Assembly (NCBI GenBank): GCA_921293015.1
Contig: OV121095.1
Coordinates: 35,995,484 to 36,059,483 of the forward strand
Reading direction: 5' to 3'
From: Phorcus lineatus
Lineage: Eukaryota; Mollusca; Gastropoda; Trochida; Trochidae
Length of the DNA: 64,000 bases
A program made the translations under genes and the position numbers. The first letter of the stretch is position 1. Each line of letters begins with the position of its first letter. Of the stretch, positions 1 through 11,072 are shown piece after piece. The notes under the pieces are model-generated. The model was not told the DNA's origin, made no database searches, and saw nothing but the letters and a program-made list of their open reading frames with translations.

Positions 1-84
1 TATTAACATTTCCTTCATTTCTTAGCTGCCAAGAAGAGAAATTTTCAAAGATATCTTAAGTTTAACAAAATCACTGTATCAGTG

Positions 85-210
85 GTCAGGTGGTTAAGCT
101 CTTGATTGATATCACCTGTGCTGGCAGTTTCTGAATCTAGAGTTTGGGCTCAAACTCGACCCAAACATGTGGAAGAATTTCTAATAATAAATGTAGAGAG
201 TTTTTCCAAA
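85..210 (+). mobile_element. Diverged SINE fragment (family B, tRNA-like)
   Basis: CAGGTGGTTAAGCTCTTGAT resembles an A-box region, and GGGCTCAAACTCGACCC about 45 bases later resembles a B-box arm. The layout parallels the heads at 37982 and 52076 (TTGATAAGCT...GACTCTGAGGGTGTGG...GAATCC). It is very diverged, so the boundaries are uncertain. Confidence 0.35.
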
Positions 211-733
211 TAGAACATCTAATGTTGTAAAACTAGACACTACCATTCTGGGATTTGAGAGAAGCAAGCATCGTCCATGTTATATCCTAGCCAGCGAGGC
301 TGAGACACTGAGGGTTGACAGTTCATCCCCCCAAGTCTCTTTCAATTGTGTAGTTCATTCATCTCGTCTACTGGGCAGGTGGCCATTGCAGCAGAAACAC
401 CAGTGATAAGTTACCAGCCCAAGAGGAGGGCTATCAAGTCTTGCAACTTTCAGACAGCATTAGAATGGTGAGAAATTGGTTATTGACTATTTTACAGTTC
501 CTTAAGTTCATGCCATGGCCGAAATTTGAAAAAAATCAGATCTTGAAGAATTTCCAATTCTGCCACAAGAGTAGTCTAATAATTAGACTCTGAAATGAAA
601 ATGTATCAGTTAATCCAAATTTTTAAAAAATATTAAATGAAAAGGAGACTGAAATTTCTTCATTTTCTGAATTTCCTGAAATCAAGCTCTCAAGTCTTTT
701 TATAGACTTGCTTAGGCTTCTTACTTATTTCAG

Positions 734-967
734 GGTCTGGCCTTCAGACTACCACAAGAGATGAGTTATCCGTTTAGAAGTAGTGCCATGGGCTCCACAG
801 ACTGCTATCTAACTCAAAAGTTCCAGCAACTACTTCAACATTATGAAATTATAGGAGAAGTGCTTAGGCACTCAACTCCTGCCTGCAACAACGTCACAGA
901 ACGTTTTAACTTCCACTCAGAAGTCCAACACTACCTTGGGGAACATAAAGGGAGATTAGAATCTTAA
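734..967 (+). CDS. Possible terminal coding exon of an upstream + strand gene
   Basis: A good acceptor (CTTCTTACTTATTTCAG|G) opens a frame of 77 codons that closes with TAA at 965-967. The frame includes an ATG at 761 but stays open back to the acceptor, consistent with an internal entry. The product is polar with a glutamine-rich FQQLLQHYEIIGEVLRH segment likely to be helical; I recognise no family. An AATAAA follows at 1306-1311 with a GT/T-rich stretch after it, so 968 to about 1335 could be the 3' UTR. No donor is needed. The alternative is a transposon-derived frame or chance. Confidence is limited because no second exon can be joined to it. Confidence 0.35.
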   Translation, partial: GLAFRLPQEMSYPFRSSAMGSTDCYLTQKFQQLLQHYEIIGEVLRHSTPACNNVTERFNFHSEVQHYLGEHKGRLES

Positions 968-1335
968 GTCAGTCTGGTCTTCATTGAAGAAGTCTATCTC
1001 AGCATACCCTTAGACTCGTATAATGCTTTTCTAATAACTGTAACTGTAGAGTTCCTTAGTATGTTTAGATTGTGATTTGTGTATGTCTTGTTTTTAACTA
1101 CTTATTTCTTAAAGAAAAGATACAGTCTCTGTATCTTGAGCATCTAAGGAAACTGCCACATAGTCTTCTCATTCGACCAATTGAATCAAGATACTTCACA
1201 CACACAAAACAAGAACTTTTATTCAGATCATTTTTTAAAATTCAGTCAAATTCACTGACAGACCTTATTTTCAAAATATTCTATTAGATACCACTACTGA
1301 TTATTAATAAACTAAACTGTTCATTGTTTATTTTT
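968..1335 (+). other. Candidate 3' UTR with poly(A) signal
   Basis: This AT-rich sequence follows the TAA at 965-967. AATAAA at 1306-1311 is followed within 30 bases by GTTCATTGTTTATTTTTTGC, a plausible downstream U-rich element. It is meaningful only if the exon at 734-967 is real. Confidence 0.3.
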
Positions 1336-1355
1336 TGCTTTTCCTTTCTTACCAG

Positions 1356-1440
1356 TGCAAGATCTTTTTAACGATGATAAAGACGCTACGTCAGAAATAC
1401 ATCTCCTACTAGTTCAAACAAAGAATGTTTTTAAAGACAG
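1356..1440 (+). CDS. Possible 85-nt coding exon, unknown gene
   Basis: The acceptor TTTTCCTTTCTTACCAG and the donor GACAG|GTATCT bound 85 nt, open in one frame, with a coding-like composition. The middle reads QDLFNDDKDATSEIHLLLVQ and no domain is recognised. Its 3' edge (AAAGACAGGTAT) resembles segments at about 1652-1660 and 2001-2009 that belong to a duplicated non-coding block, which weakens the exon call. It lies just after the candidate poly(A) site of the previous exon, so it would be an alternative or a separate gene. Confidence 0.25.
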
Positions 1441-1589
1441 GTATCTCTCTTCTACAACTGTTAACATTTAGTCATCTAACTGATTGCACCTATGTTATTC
1501 TTTATCATTTATTTATATATATGCCCAATATGAATAGGGACTGTTTTTCTCTTTCTCTCTCTCTAAATAAAACTCTGCCAGATACTTAT

Positions 1590-2125
1590 CCATGATAAAC
1601 TTTCTTAAGCTCGTCTCCTTCCTTTAACAGTAGTTTGTTATTGTTCTTTTTAGACAGGTATATTGATCCAACAACTCTCAATTTATAACAAGATCTGGCA
1701 GGTTCTCCTGAATGTCAAAAAACAGGTGGGCACTTCATCAAACATAAAGAGAAAAAGTTCTCATGACTGCTTGTTACCACAAAATTGAGTATCATTTTTC
1801 TCTCATAATCAAGTCATACAGAGTATATTCTTTTAAAATTAATTAATGAATTAATAATAGGGATCATGAATACTTTGGACTGTTTTTAACTCACATGGTG
1901 AGACACATCTCCAGGTAAAACCATTCCTTATACTTAACCATGATAAAGTACCTGAGTCTGTCTCCTACCTGTAAAAACTGTGGTTTGTTATTGTTCTGTT
2001 TAGACAGGTATACTGATGCTGCAGCTCTCTATCTTTAAGAAGATCTCACAGACAGATGTGAACTTCGTCAAACATAACTCGATGTTCTGGTTACTGCTTG
2101 TTACCATTTATCCTTTGAAATAGGA
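1590..2125 (+). repeat. Direct duplication, two ~190-bp copies
   Basis: Copy 1 (about 1590-1780) and copy 2 (about 1939-2115) share CATGATAAA, GTTTGTTATTGTTCT followed by TTTAGACAGGTATA, a CTCTCAATTTA/CTCTCTATCTTTA block, AACTTCGTCAAACATAA/CACTTCATCAAACATAA and CTGCTTGTTACCA. A third weak piece is at 1428-1470. The period is about 349 bp. Origin is unknown and I see no coding potential. Confidence 0.55.
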
Positions 2126-3267
2126 AAAAAACCAATGTATAATTCTTCCTCATAGTGGCATAAAAAATAATTGCACTAAACACACAGATTGTTTTCATCC
2201 AATTTCATTTTACAGTCTTACCGTTTCTCAAAACCAAACTAATTACAAAAATTATTACTTTATTACCACGGAAACAAGAGTTTATTTAAGATACATCAAA
2301 TTTTTTACTCAAACTCAATCAATAATGTTCAATGAATACCTATCTATCAATATCATTAACTCATTAACTCTCAAAATCCTACTTACGTTATCAATACAAT
2401 GTTCTACTTTGTACAATTGATATTAATATAACAAATTCCCAAAATCTCTAATGCCAGATAAAATTATTGACAATGATCTATAATACATGGACAAATTATT
2501 ACAATATATCAGATATATACCACAATGTACAATAAAATTGATAACAAAGCCTTCTAATGTCTCCAATATGTCCTGAAGTTGATATAACAACATTATACAA
2601 TGTAGCGCTGACATTAATGTTACAGATTCCCAAGCACTATGACATTTATCAAATGGAATAGCCGGGCGATATTAGCCTTCATTACCTACCGAGTGACATA
2701 CTAAGTGATGTGCTTCACATCCAACTGTCTGATCCATAAAGCTTTAGAGCAGTAATGCACGAGTAATGTCTATCTTAATTCCCCATTCATGGTGGTCAGA
2801 AAGAACTTTTAGCCCATAATTGTGTCTCTGACAATGTTGCAGTATGAAATTTATTCCAATAGTGTTGTCAATACAATCAAGGTCCTCTGTTGTATTTTTA
2901 ATAGTAGGACTACAATGATTTGTAAAGACTTTATGTCAATGAAATGATCAATATCTTCTAGCACATATAGTGGTTTAAGAATTGTATTGTGATGACAGTT
3001 TTACAGACTTTGTGTCAATAAAATCATCTGAGGATCCATCACGTATTCCTTATCATATTTGAAGGTTTTTTCCTCATTAAGTAAAACCAAAGATTTTAAG
3101 AAGAAAAATGAGAACAACTGGTTGCTTCTTTTTTGATCAAGTTCAAACAACCCAATATGTTGTAATAAAAAAAGGAGATATTTTAGGTGTTTAACTTAGT
3201 CATGCAAATCCATTCTGAGAGTCCTATTCCAGTCATCAGAACTCGCCATAAGAAAGGAATGCAAAAA
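2126..3267. other. No gene seen; AT-rich with one small duplication
   Basis: Stops are frequent in all frames. Near 2920-2955 and 3000-3035 a short block (AGACTTTATGTCAATGAAAT, AGACTTTGTGTCAATAAAAT) is repeated about 75 bp apart. Nothing else is recognisable. Confidence 0.5.
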
Positions 3268-3545
3268 GGACTTGAGGTGCTTTGGGGTTTTCATTATATC
3301 ACTCAGTATTATTGCACGGAGAAAGCCCACAAGACCATTGAGACAATGCACTGCAGTGAAACCTGCGAGCATTGGCTGGAACTGCCGAACCATGGGTTTC
3401 ACTGCACTTGAATTCAGTGTAGCAATGCATCTAAACATTATTGAATACATAACAGTTCACTACTGCAGACAAAGTTGACAAACCCCTGTCAGAATTTGAA
3501 CACAGGACCTCGTCATACTTTCAGTAGGCTGCTATCAACAATTAA
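3268..3545 (-). mobile_element. SINE family A, minus orientation
   Basis: Read on the - strand, the degraded tRNA head (GTTCAAATTCTGACAGGG region) is followed by the family body. On the + strand one sees GCACGGAGAAAGCCCACAAG, CAGTGAAACCTGCGAGCATT, GGCTGGAACTGCCGAACCAT and AATTCAGTGTAGCAATGCAT. Short open frames across it on both strands are element sequence, not genes. Confidence 0.75.
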
Positions 3546-3969
3546 CTCCAAAAAGAAATATAACAACACATATGTATGAAATAAATATCTGAATATCATA
3601 TGTTTAGCTGCAGAACCACAAAAACTAAGCAAGTACATATTGACGTAACAGATACAGAGATGTGATGCTGGCCCTAAGATCAGCATTCCTAACGTGAAAT
3701 TCTATTCATGCAATTCATTAACACCATTCACAGTGCCATTAAGTAGTGCCACTAGATAGCATCAGCTGATGCCATCACAGTCATAACCAAGTGACTCAAC
3801 TCTGTGCCTTTCATATATGTGTGTTGCATTATGGCTGTGTACTCTGACAGTATCTTAGTAAAGAGTCTAAGGACAAGGCCTGAGTAGCAAAATGAAGAAA
3901 TAGTGCATGATCAGGAATATTTCATAGACTACAGTATGATTTGAATAGAGAACCAGTTATATAGATTTC

Positions 3970-4115
3970 CAACTTCTTTATTGCAGGATTGCGACGTTTC
4001 GGTGTAGATACTAACACTGATATCAAGCAAGTGATATTGGACATGATTTGAGAAGGAATATCTACATAAATGGGAATAGGTTGTACAATTGAGAAGGTTG
4101 AAGTACAAAGAGTTA
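3970..4115. mobile_element. Possible Penelope-like element fragment
   Basis: ACTTCTTTATTGCAGGATTG followed by CGACGTTTCGGTGTAGATAC and ATCAAGCAAGTGATATT has the TTTATTG...GACGTTTCG...TCAAG(C)AAGTG layout that I associate with the terminal repeats of Penelope-like retroelements. A related fragment is at 26180-26265. No reverse transcriptase frame is near. The family assignment is from memory and tentative. Confidence 0.3.
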
Positions 4116-4554
4116 ATTAAATTATATTGATAAGGTTAACAAAGTTGATAAGGTTGATGTACAGGGTGATTGGTTGTTGTTACAGTACAAGTTGCATAGA
4201 GGAAGCCAGATGGACAAATTGAGTTACTATTGATTGGTTTTAATTAGATGGTGATAAGCTGATGGTAGGTAATAGCCTTGATCACGGTTCATGGAAGGAT
4301 TAAACCAATATATTTTGATAGATTCAAAAAACTTTCTAATTTTGTAGTCTGAGTGGTTGATTTATATGATTTATAATTTACAAGAAACACGAAGGAAAGA
4401 TTTACCAATGTTTGAGAAGTATGCAAGAAGAATCATCAGTTTTACAAATAATAGACAAGAAGATTTTTAAACAGAAGAATGAAAATGCTGATGATAAAAA
4501 AATATTAAGAAAGAGTATATAAGTATATGACAACTGACATGGTCAAACCTTAAC

Positions 4555-4725
4555 CATTACATTGGCGGATTCAGGAATTTTGAAAGGGGTTCACGTATTG
4601 AAAAGTTGAAATGTAGGGGGGAGAGGGGCAATTCTACAATTGATTTTAAAAGATATTCCAAAAGGGGAGGGTTTCAACCCCCTGAACAACCAACCTTTCA
4701 CCAGATCCACCACTGAGTTACTCAT
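4555..4725. repeat. Small imperfect inverted-repeat element
   Basis: TTGGCGGATTCAGGAATTTT at the left faces CACCAGATCCACCACTGAG at the right, with an internal palindrome around AGGGTTTCAACCCCCT. This resembles a decayed MITE about 170 bp long. The flanks give no clean target duplication. Confidence 0.3.
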
Positions 4726-5435
4726 GAAACCTGGTGCAAAGATAAACTAGCTACAGTGACTGGACTGAATCTGTCTGCACATAACAAGGGAATAAAGGAG
4801 TGTCATATTACATGAATTAGTTCCTGAAAAACAGTAAATCAAACACTGCAAACTTCATTCCTAATTTGTTCTAAGAATTATTAAAATAAAGAATCCTAAG
4901 TAGCCTACACGACACATGGACACTATGTATTACAGTGCTATTTAGGAAGAATAGGCTGACCAGCTCTTGTTTCACAATATACACAACTTGAGTCAAAACA
5001 TTAGCACACATTCATAGAAACACTGTGTTACATAACAGGCAATATTTAGTTATAGGTTCTCATGCACACAGATGCCTCAATGTTTGTAAAATCAACAAAA
5101 AAAAGTCAATTAATAAATCATGAATTACACAAACTTGAAACCTAAATCTCCATCATAACAAAAACAGACATCCAATATATGTGACATATAAACACTACCA
5201 GCTAGCAATCATGTGGCTTGGTTTCATATATCACAAACCACAGTCTCGCAAACAGAGCTATTCTATCTGTACTACACAAGGTCTGTTAAAATGCCAAAGA
5301 AGATAAAACAAGAAATCCAGCATGAGACATACAAGTGCTCCTTACTGACTAACTTAAAGTTTTTGCAGAAATAAACAAGAATTAGTCTACTATCAAAAAT
5401 ACAAAACATTTTTTCAGAAACATTTCTTTGACTGA
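4726..5435. other. No gene seen
   Basis: AT-rich sequence with no convincing open frame, splice pair or RNA gene. Confidence 0.5.
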
Positions 5436-5730
5436 TTGGGGAGTGATGGCACAGTGGTAAGCACATTCAGCTTCGAATCAAGAGGTCCATGGTTCAAATC
5501 CAACCAGGGGCTCGGCAAATTTCTCAGAGGGAGAGAACTCTTCTACACGCAGTAAGTTTTGAGTGCAATGCTTCACTGAATTGCAGCACAGGATCACCAA
5601 TTGTTTGCTTGTTCCAGCCAATGCTCACATGTTTCACCACAATACATAGCCACAATAGTAGGGCACTCCATGCAATAATACTATTATAAGCTAGATAAAC
5701 CCCAAATCACCTCCCTCACCTCTTTAGATT
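5436..5730 (+). mobile_element. SINE family A, near full length
   Basis: The A-box-like GATGGCACAGTGGTAAGCAC (5445-5464) and the B-box-like GGTTCAAATCC (5491-5501) are the best-preserved Pol III promoter of this family in the window. The body has GAACTCTTCTACACGCAGTA and TTCACTGAATTGCAGCACAG; the tail is ACCCCAAATCACCTCCCTCACC. The internal 66-codon frame is element sequence. Confidence 0.82.
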
Positions 5731-7727
5731 GCTACTGACATCCATTCCTTAGTGTTGATGACTTACTGGAGAATGTAACCTCTACCCTACTGACATCATA
5801 TTAATGAGGTACAGAGTATGTCGTTGGAGTCAAATTCATCAAACTTCATTAATGGCGTGGATAGGATTAGGTTCTGTATAGTGACAGTGAACAGGTTAAA
5901 GTTGAGATTTGTGATTAAAAACCAAACAGTGACGAGTGCAAATTTCTAAAACATCATTTTGGGAACTTATCAGACAAAACGAAGCAGAATTTCGACTTTG
6001 ACATTTATATGGCCTTGACAAATAAAAACAAGTAACTTTCATAACTTTGGCATTTTAGAAATAAATATGTACCCTCAGAAAGGCGATTTAAACTTAACTC
6101 AGGACATATGGTATTTTTACCCTTATTTAAGCTACATAGAAAATTTATGAAAAAGACTCTCTATCACTTTGAAGTAATGGTTACTCCACTGTTACTACAG
6201 CTGTAGCAACTAATACGCAATCATATCACTCTCAACAGTTCACCTAAAAGTTATGATTATACTCTTGATATAAATTTTATTTATCTAAAAATGTTCAAGA
6301 AACCTAAAAACACAAGTTTTCATATATATACAAGTACACAATACCTACCAGTCAGACACAAGACACTCGCTCACAAATCAGAAAGAATTAATCCATATAA
6401 CAGTTGGAATAATTCACAAACAAGTGCCACTATCACTGCTAGTGTACAGACAATTTTCAGAATCCCTGCTACTGCAAGTACATCCAAACCGCTGTAAATT
6501 TCACCGAGCTATGAGTCAATGTTAGAAGTGCCACTGACTCGACTCTCAGTTCAATGCCATTGGTCAACAATCTTTCGCTGGGAGTCGTTGATAACCACTT
6601 GCTCATAATCCATCAATTATGGAGAATTAGCACCACTTGCCCAATTTACCCTGGCCATATTCTGTTATGTCAACCGCAAAACTTGCATAAAGCATAACAA
6701 TCGCATGTGTTGGATCTTCAAAAACAGAGCTGCCCCTTTATAGCGCAAAATTGGGAATCATCACCAACAAGTACTTCACTATATCATTTTATTTCATAAA
6801 TTAGTCTAAAAAGGAAGTGTATGAGTCAAAGAGTCAAAAAAGACTGTTTAAGAATTATGAAATTGGCATAAAGTATAAAAGTGTTATAGTGAGGCAGTTC
6901 TGCCAGAACATCAATTTCCCCTGCAGTGTGAGAACCAGTCTGCAAGGGGAGTCAGGACCAATGCTCATGTCAAACTTGAAATAATTAGATGATGTTTCCT
7001 CTCCCTCCCAGCTCTGTCCTCTAGCACTGGATGCATATAAACAACGGTGAATTTCAAACAAGGTCTAAAAATACACTCATCTGCTAAATTCTCATAGAAA
7101 TCTTAAGTCGCTTTTAATGTTAATCATGTATTGATATTGTTTCTCTGAAATTATTCAAATGTTTGGTTTAAAGTTAAATCTAATTAAAGTTGATCTAACT
7201 CTGCAAAGTATTGTAAAAAATATTCAAAAGTGAACACTCCAACAGAAATACAATACTGCTGTGGTCGGCAATTGTCCAATTCTAAAAAGTGTTTTTATGG
7301 AGGGAGAAGAAAATGACTGTTTGAAAGGCATGTTGAAGTTCGGTAAATAGGAAATGTGAGTATTTCTTTGAAGTTATACATAGCGTCAGAATAATTGTGA
7401 ATTAACAGAATATTTTGAGCAAATTGTGACTCCACAGCTGTCAACAGAAAGATGGAAATATTCTAAAATATTAATTTCAAAACCAACACTTTTTTTTAAC
7501 CAAAAAGCATTGTGAAAATAACAAAGTGAAGTATTCATAAAATCACTGTCTTCCTTTTATCATTTTATGTTGTATCTAATTCTGACCAAGAGTTGAGCAT
7601 GTTACTTAAAAAATTTTGCCAATGGTACTCAATTTCAAAATGAACACTTACTTAGAATAATAATATGCCAATGATACTCAAGTGTTATATTCTGAAGTCA
7701 AAGAAATAAATACAGTGGAGCAAATCA
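5731..7727. other. No gene seen; one dispersed repeat piece
   Basis: About 5868-5965 (TAGTGACAGTG...GAGATTTGTGATTAAAAACC...CAGTGACGAGTGCAAAT) resembles 52215-52300 (GTAATTTGTGATCGAAAACC...CAGTGGCGGGCGCCAAT), so it is an interspersed repeat of unknown class. The rest is AT-rich with short frames only; a - strand frame at 6855-7061 has no recognisable domain. Confidence 0.45.
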
Positions 7728-8160
7728 TCATGGTTGAAAAAAGTTGCTCTCTTTCCCCTTTAGAGAGAGTGTATCAATGTTTCTTCTATACTGAATTAAG
7801 ACTGAAACAAAATATATCTTGTGTGTAATGTCATAAAGTAAAAATTTCCAAATCTATTCAATAGAACTTATCATTATGGTTAGAAAAATTGCTCTAACTA
7901 CCAAAAAATATAGCATGTAACAATATATCTACTTGATCAATATCATCTGATAGCGTCTCAACATTTCATTTCATGTTGTATCAATTCTTATATTTCATAA
8001 CAATATTCGATTTTGTGTCTTTAAACCAAACAATTACATTATTCTAAAGTAAGTTTCAAAATCAATACCAAAGAACTAATTATCAAGGTTAAAAAAAAGT
8101 TTGCTCTCTATGCCCTACAGAGAGCATATATCAATGTATCTACTTGAGATCAATAGTGTC
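7728..8160. repeat. Three degenerate dispersed direct repeats
   Basis: ATCATGGTTGAAAAAAGTTG then CTCT (about 7728), ATTATGGTTAGAAAAATTGC then TCT (about 7875) and ATCAAGGTTAAAAAAAAGTT then TGCTCT (about 8082) are each followed by an AGAGAG-TGTATCAATG / ATATATC-type block. Spacing is irregular (about 145 and 207 bp). Origin is unknown. Confidence 0.4.
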
Positions 8161-8546
8161 TGATTTGACATCAATAGGAGACTATTGAATTCTCTAACAC
8201 TATTGATTTTCCTATTAGTAACCCTCCGATGCCAATCTGGTTTTATTCCTTCACTCTGTTGGTATCGACTTATGACATTACGACACACAAATGCTTCAAA
8301 CAAACTCGACTGACTCTAGTTACAAATTACTAGCCAGATCAACATTTGCGATGTCTCTATACAATCTATCTTACTCTTGTTGCAAGCTTATATCAGGTAG
8401 ATTCTATTGTGTCCATTCCCTTTCTGGCTTTGTTACCAACATGCTTGAACTGATTTGTCATGTTTCTTGTTATTGCTTCGCCAAATGATTAAAGAGGTTT
8501 CAGGTGAGTTATATAAGGATAGGTTCGAGTCATGGAGTGGAGTCAT

Positions 8547-9470
8547 GGATGCCCCACATAGACTATGAGGTCATATGTATCGTATAGAGGTGATACAAAA
8601 TATTATATATAACAAACTATAAATGAAATGGTTGAAGATGTACTACATAAACTATGAGTTCATTTGCATTGTATGGAGTTGATATGAGTTATTATTTAAC
8701 AAAACTATAAATCAAATGGTTGAAGATGTACTACATAAACTGTGAGTTCATTTGTATCGTTTGGAGTTGATACCAGCTATTATATATAAATTACTATATA
8801 TCAAATGGTTGAAGATGCACTATATGGACTATGAGTTCTTTTGCATCGTATCAAGGTGTTACGAGATGTCATATAAGAAAACTATAAATCAAATGGTTGA
8901 AGATGCACTACATAGACTATGAGGTAATTTGTATCGTATGGAGGTGATACAACCTATAATATAACAAAACTATAAATAAAATGTTTGAAGATGCACTACA
9001 TAAACTATGAGTTCATTTGTATCGTTTGGAGTTGATACAAGCTATTTTATAACAAAACTATAAATCAAATGGTTGATGCACACTACATGGACTATGAGTT
9101 CATTTGCATCGTATCAAGGTGTTACGAGATGTCATATAAGAAAACTATAAATAAAATGGTTGAAGATGCACTACATAGACTATGAGTTCATGTACATCGT
9201 TTGGAGTTGATACAAGCTATTATACATAACAAACTATAAATCAAATGGTTGAAGATGCACTACATAAACTATGAAGTCATATGTATCGTATCGAGATGAT
9301 ACAAGCTATTATATAACAAAACTATAAATAAAATGGTTGAAGATGCACTACATAACTATGAGCTCATTTGTATCGTATGGAGGTGATACAAGCTATTATA
9401 TAACAAAACTATAAATCGAATGGTCGATGCACTACATAAACTATGAAGTCATTTCCATGTAATGGAATAA
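8547..9470 (+). repeat. 88-bp satellite array, about 10.5 units
   Basis: The anchor GGTTGAAGATG or a variant starts at 8630, 8718, 8807, 8895, 8983, 9071, 9158, 9247, 9335 and 9422, giving periods of 87-89 bp. A partial unit precedes the first. Unit subtypes can be told apart by the core after ATCGT: TTGGAGTTGATAC at 8718, 8983 and 9158; ATCAAGGTGTTACGAG at 8807 and 9071; ATGGAGGTGATAC at 8895 and 9335. Units are AT-rich and end in ACAAAACTATAAATCAAAT. No coding potential. Confidence 0.92.
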
Positions 9471-10345
9471 ATAAATTCCTTCATGTTGGATCAATAGCTT
9501 TTCTTTGGGCAAAGCTGAAATGATCACGTTTGCTATTTAAGATTATTCAGATCAGTTCTTGTCATGCTGTTGTTACATTAAAAACTTATCAAAAGAAGAT
9601 TTCAGATGAAATATGGATCGGTGATATTATTCCCATAACATGGAATTTCAACATTGTTGGATTATGATACAAATATTCAATAGCAATTTTGATAACATTA
9701 GAAATAATAAGATGCTAGAGAAAAGCTGAATAAGAATTAGTGCCATCATTTTACATACTATGAATAAAAAACATTATTTCTTAGTGAATTATGATGTTTA
9801 CAAATAACAATTTTTAGGAAGAAAAGAAGTATTAAAACCTGCTATATTATGAAAGCATACCGTGTACATGTTACGCCCACTTTAATATGTTTCTAATAAT
9901 GTATTTTTATGTCTATTGTTGTGGCCAAAAGAGTTGAAAAACTAAAAATGAATATCTGTAATGAGTTTTGTTATTTTTGACATGCTTTCATAAAAAGATA
10001 ATGAAATATTTTTTGTGTTATTGAATGTTTTCTATAATGTTTCATTTAATGGTAAAAGAATCTGACGTGATGGAAATATTTTGCAAGACTGACAAATCTT
10101 ATGGTTAGACAATATGAGGGATGAAAGCTCTGGAATGAGAAATAGTTGTTGCTACTCGCCGGTTGTCATTTCATTCTTACCCAAATGTAACAAAATATTT
10201 GATCAAAGATTTTTGTAAAGTTGTACATTTCAAACTATTCTGACTACCTCATGTTAAAAAGAAGTAAAAAGTTGATTAGAAAATAAATCACAAATAATTA
10301 TATCAAAAGTATTTTCACATATTTATATACAATTCATTCAACATC
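9471..10345. other. No gene seen
   Basis: AT-rich, with stops in all frames and no repeat that I could pair with other parts of the window. Confidence 0.5.
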
Positions 10346-10785
10346 CAGTCTGATTAAAATCGACCGCGTTTCGAGGAATAAAAGTTTTAAAATATTGACT
10401 CTATCGAGATTCGAACTCTTTCTGTCTAGGCTATCCTCTCCACATCGGTCTGAAGGCAGCCTCAATGCTCGCATGTGCCGACACCAGTTTAGCGCAGACA
10501 AAACCTAGTCAATAGCGAACCAATCACACCATCGCGTTTAAAATAAAGATAGCGGCGATCAAGGTTAACGATGGTAAATGGGAGTTACTTGCCCCTAGCT
10601 ACTGATACCAAATGCTTTTGCCGCACGCATTGTGATTGGTTAGCTTAGTTTACGCAAGAACGTGCGCTACAGTAGGGTGCGGTCAGACCTAGTGGAGAGG
10701 ATAGCCTTGACAGATAGAGTTCGAATCTCGATAGACTCAATATTTTGAAACTTTTATTCCTCGGAACACAGTCGATTTAAACATC
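10346..10785. mobile_element. Long-TIR foldback MITE, copy 1 (Mutator-like?)
   Basis: The left arm begins CAGTCTGATTAAAATCGACC and continues AGGAATAAAAGTTTTAAAAT, CTATCGAGATTCGAACTC, GGCTATCCTCTCCAC. The right arm is its inverse (GTGGAGAGGATAGCC, GAGTTCGAATCTCGATAG, ACTTTTATTCCTCGGAAC). The arms extend inward to AACCAATCACA and TGTGATTGGTT, so most of the element folds on itself. The right tip is damaged: CGATTTAAACATCCTG instead of CGATTTTAATCAGACTG. The family name is inferred from copy 2, which has a 9-bp target duplication. Confidence 0.85.
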
Positions 10786-11068
10786 CTGCTCATTAAAACT
10801 TTCCCTTTACAAAAATCCAATACATAAAATTTCCAAGCTTTAAGTTATTGTTTCAAATAGAGAAGTGTCAAAAAAATATTCAACACTGAAGAGGTAAAGA
10901 GTTATATATAAATATAATTGCATGAAAGAGATATTTATATATTATCGAAGAAAACTGATATGACAACCTCAGGAATTAAGAATGAATATCCATAATTCCT
11001 CAACGATTAAAGAGTTATTATATCATTGAAGAACACACAATGATATCTATCATCAAGAATAAAGATTA
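10786..11068. other. No gene seen
   Basis: AT-rich spacer between the foldback element and the TTAA-flanked element. Confidence 0.4.
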
Positions 11069-11072
11069 TTAA

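Noticed and set aside
3187-3478. Three overlapping frames of 68-84 codons on both strands
   Set aside because: All lie inside a SINE family A copy; the same translations recur at other copies.
8547-9470. CRISPR-like regular repeats
   Set aside because: Units of 88 bp are contiguous and similar along their whole length, with no variable spacers; this is a satellite in a eukaryotic genome.
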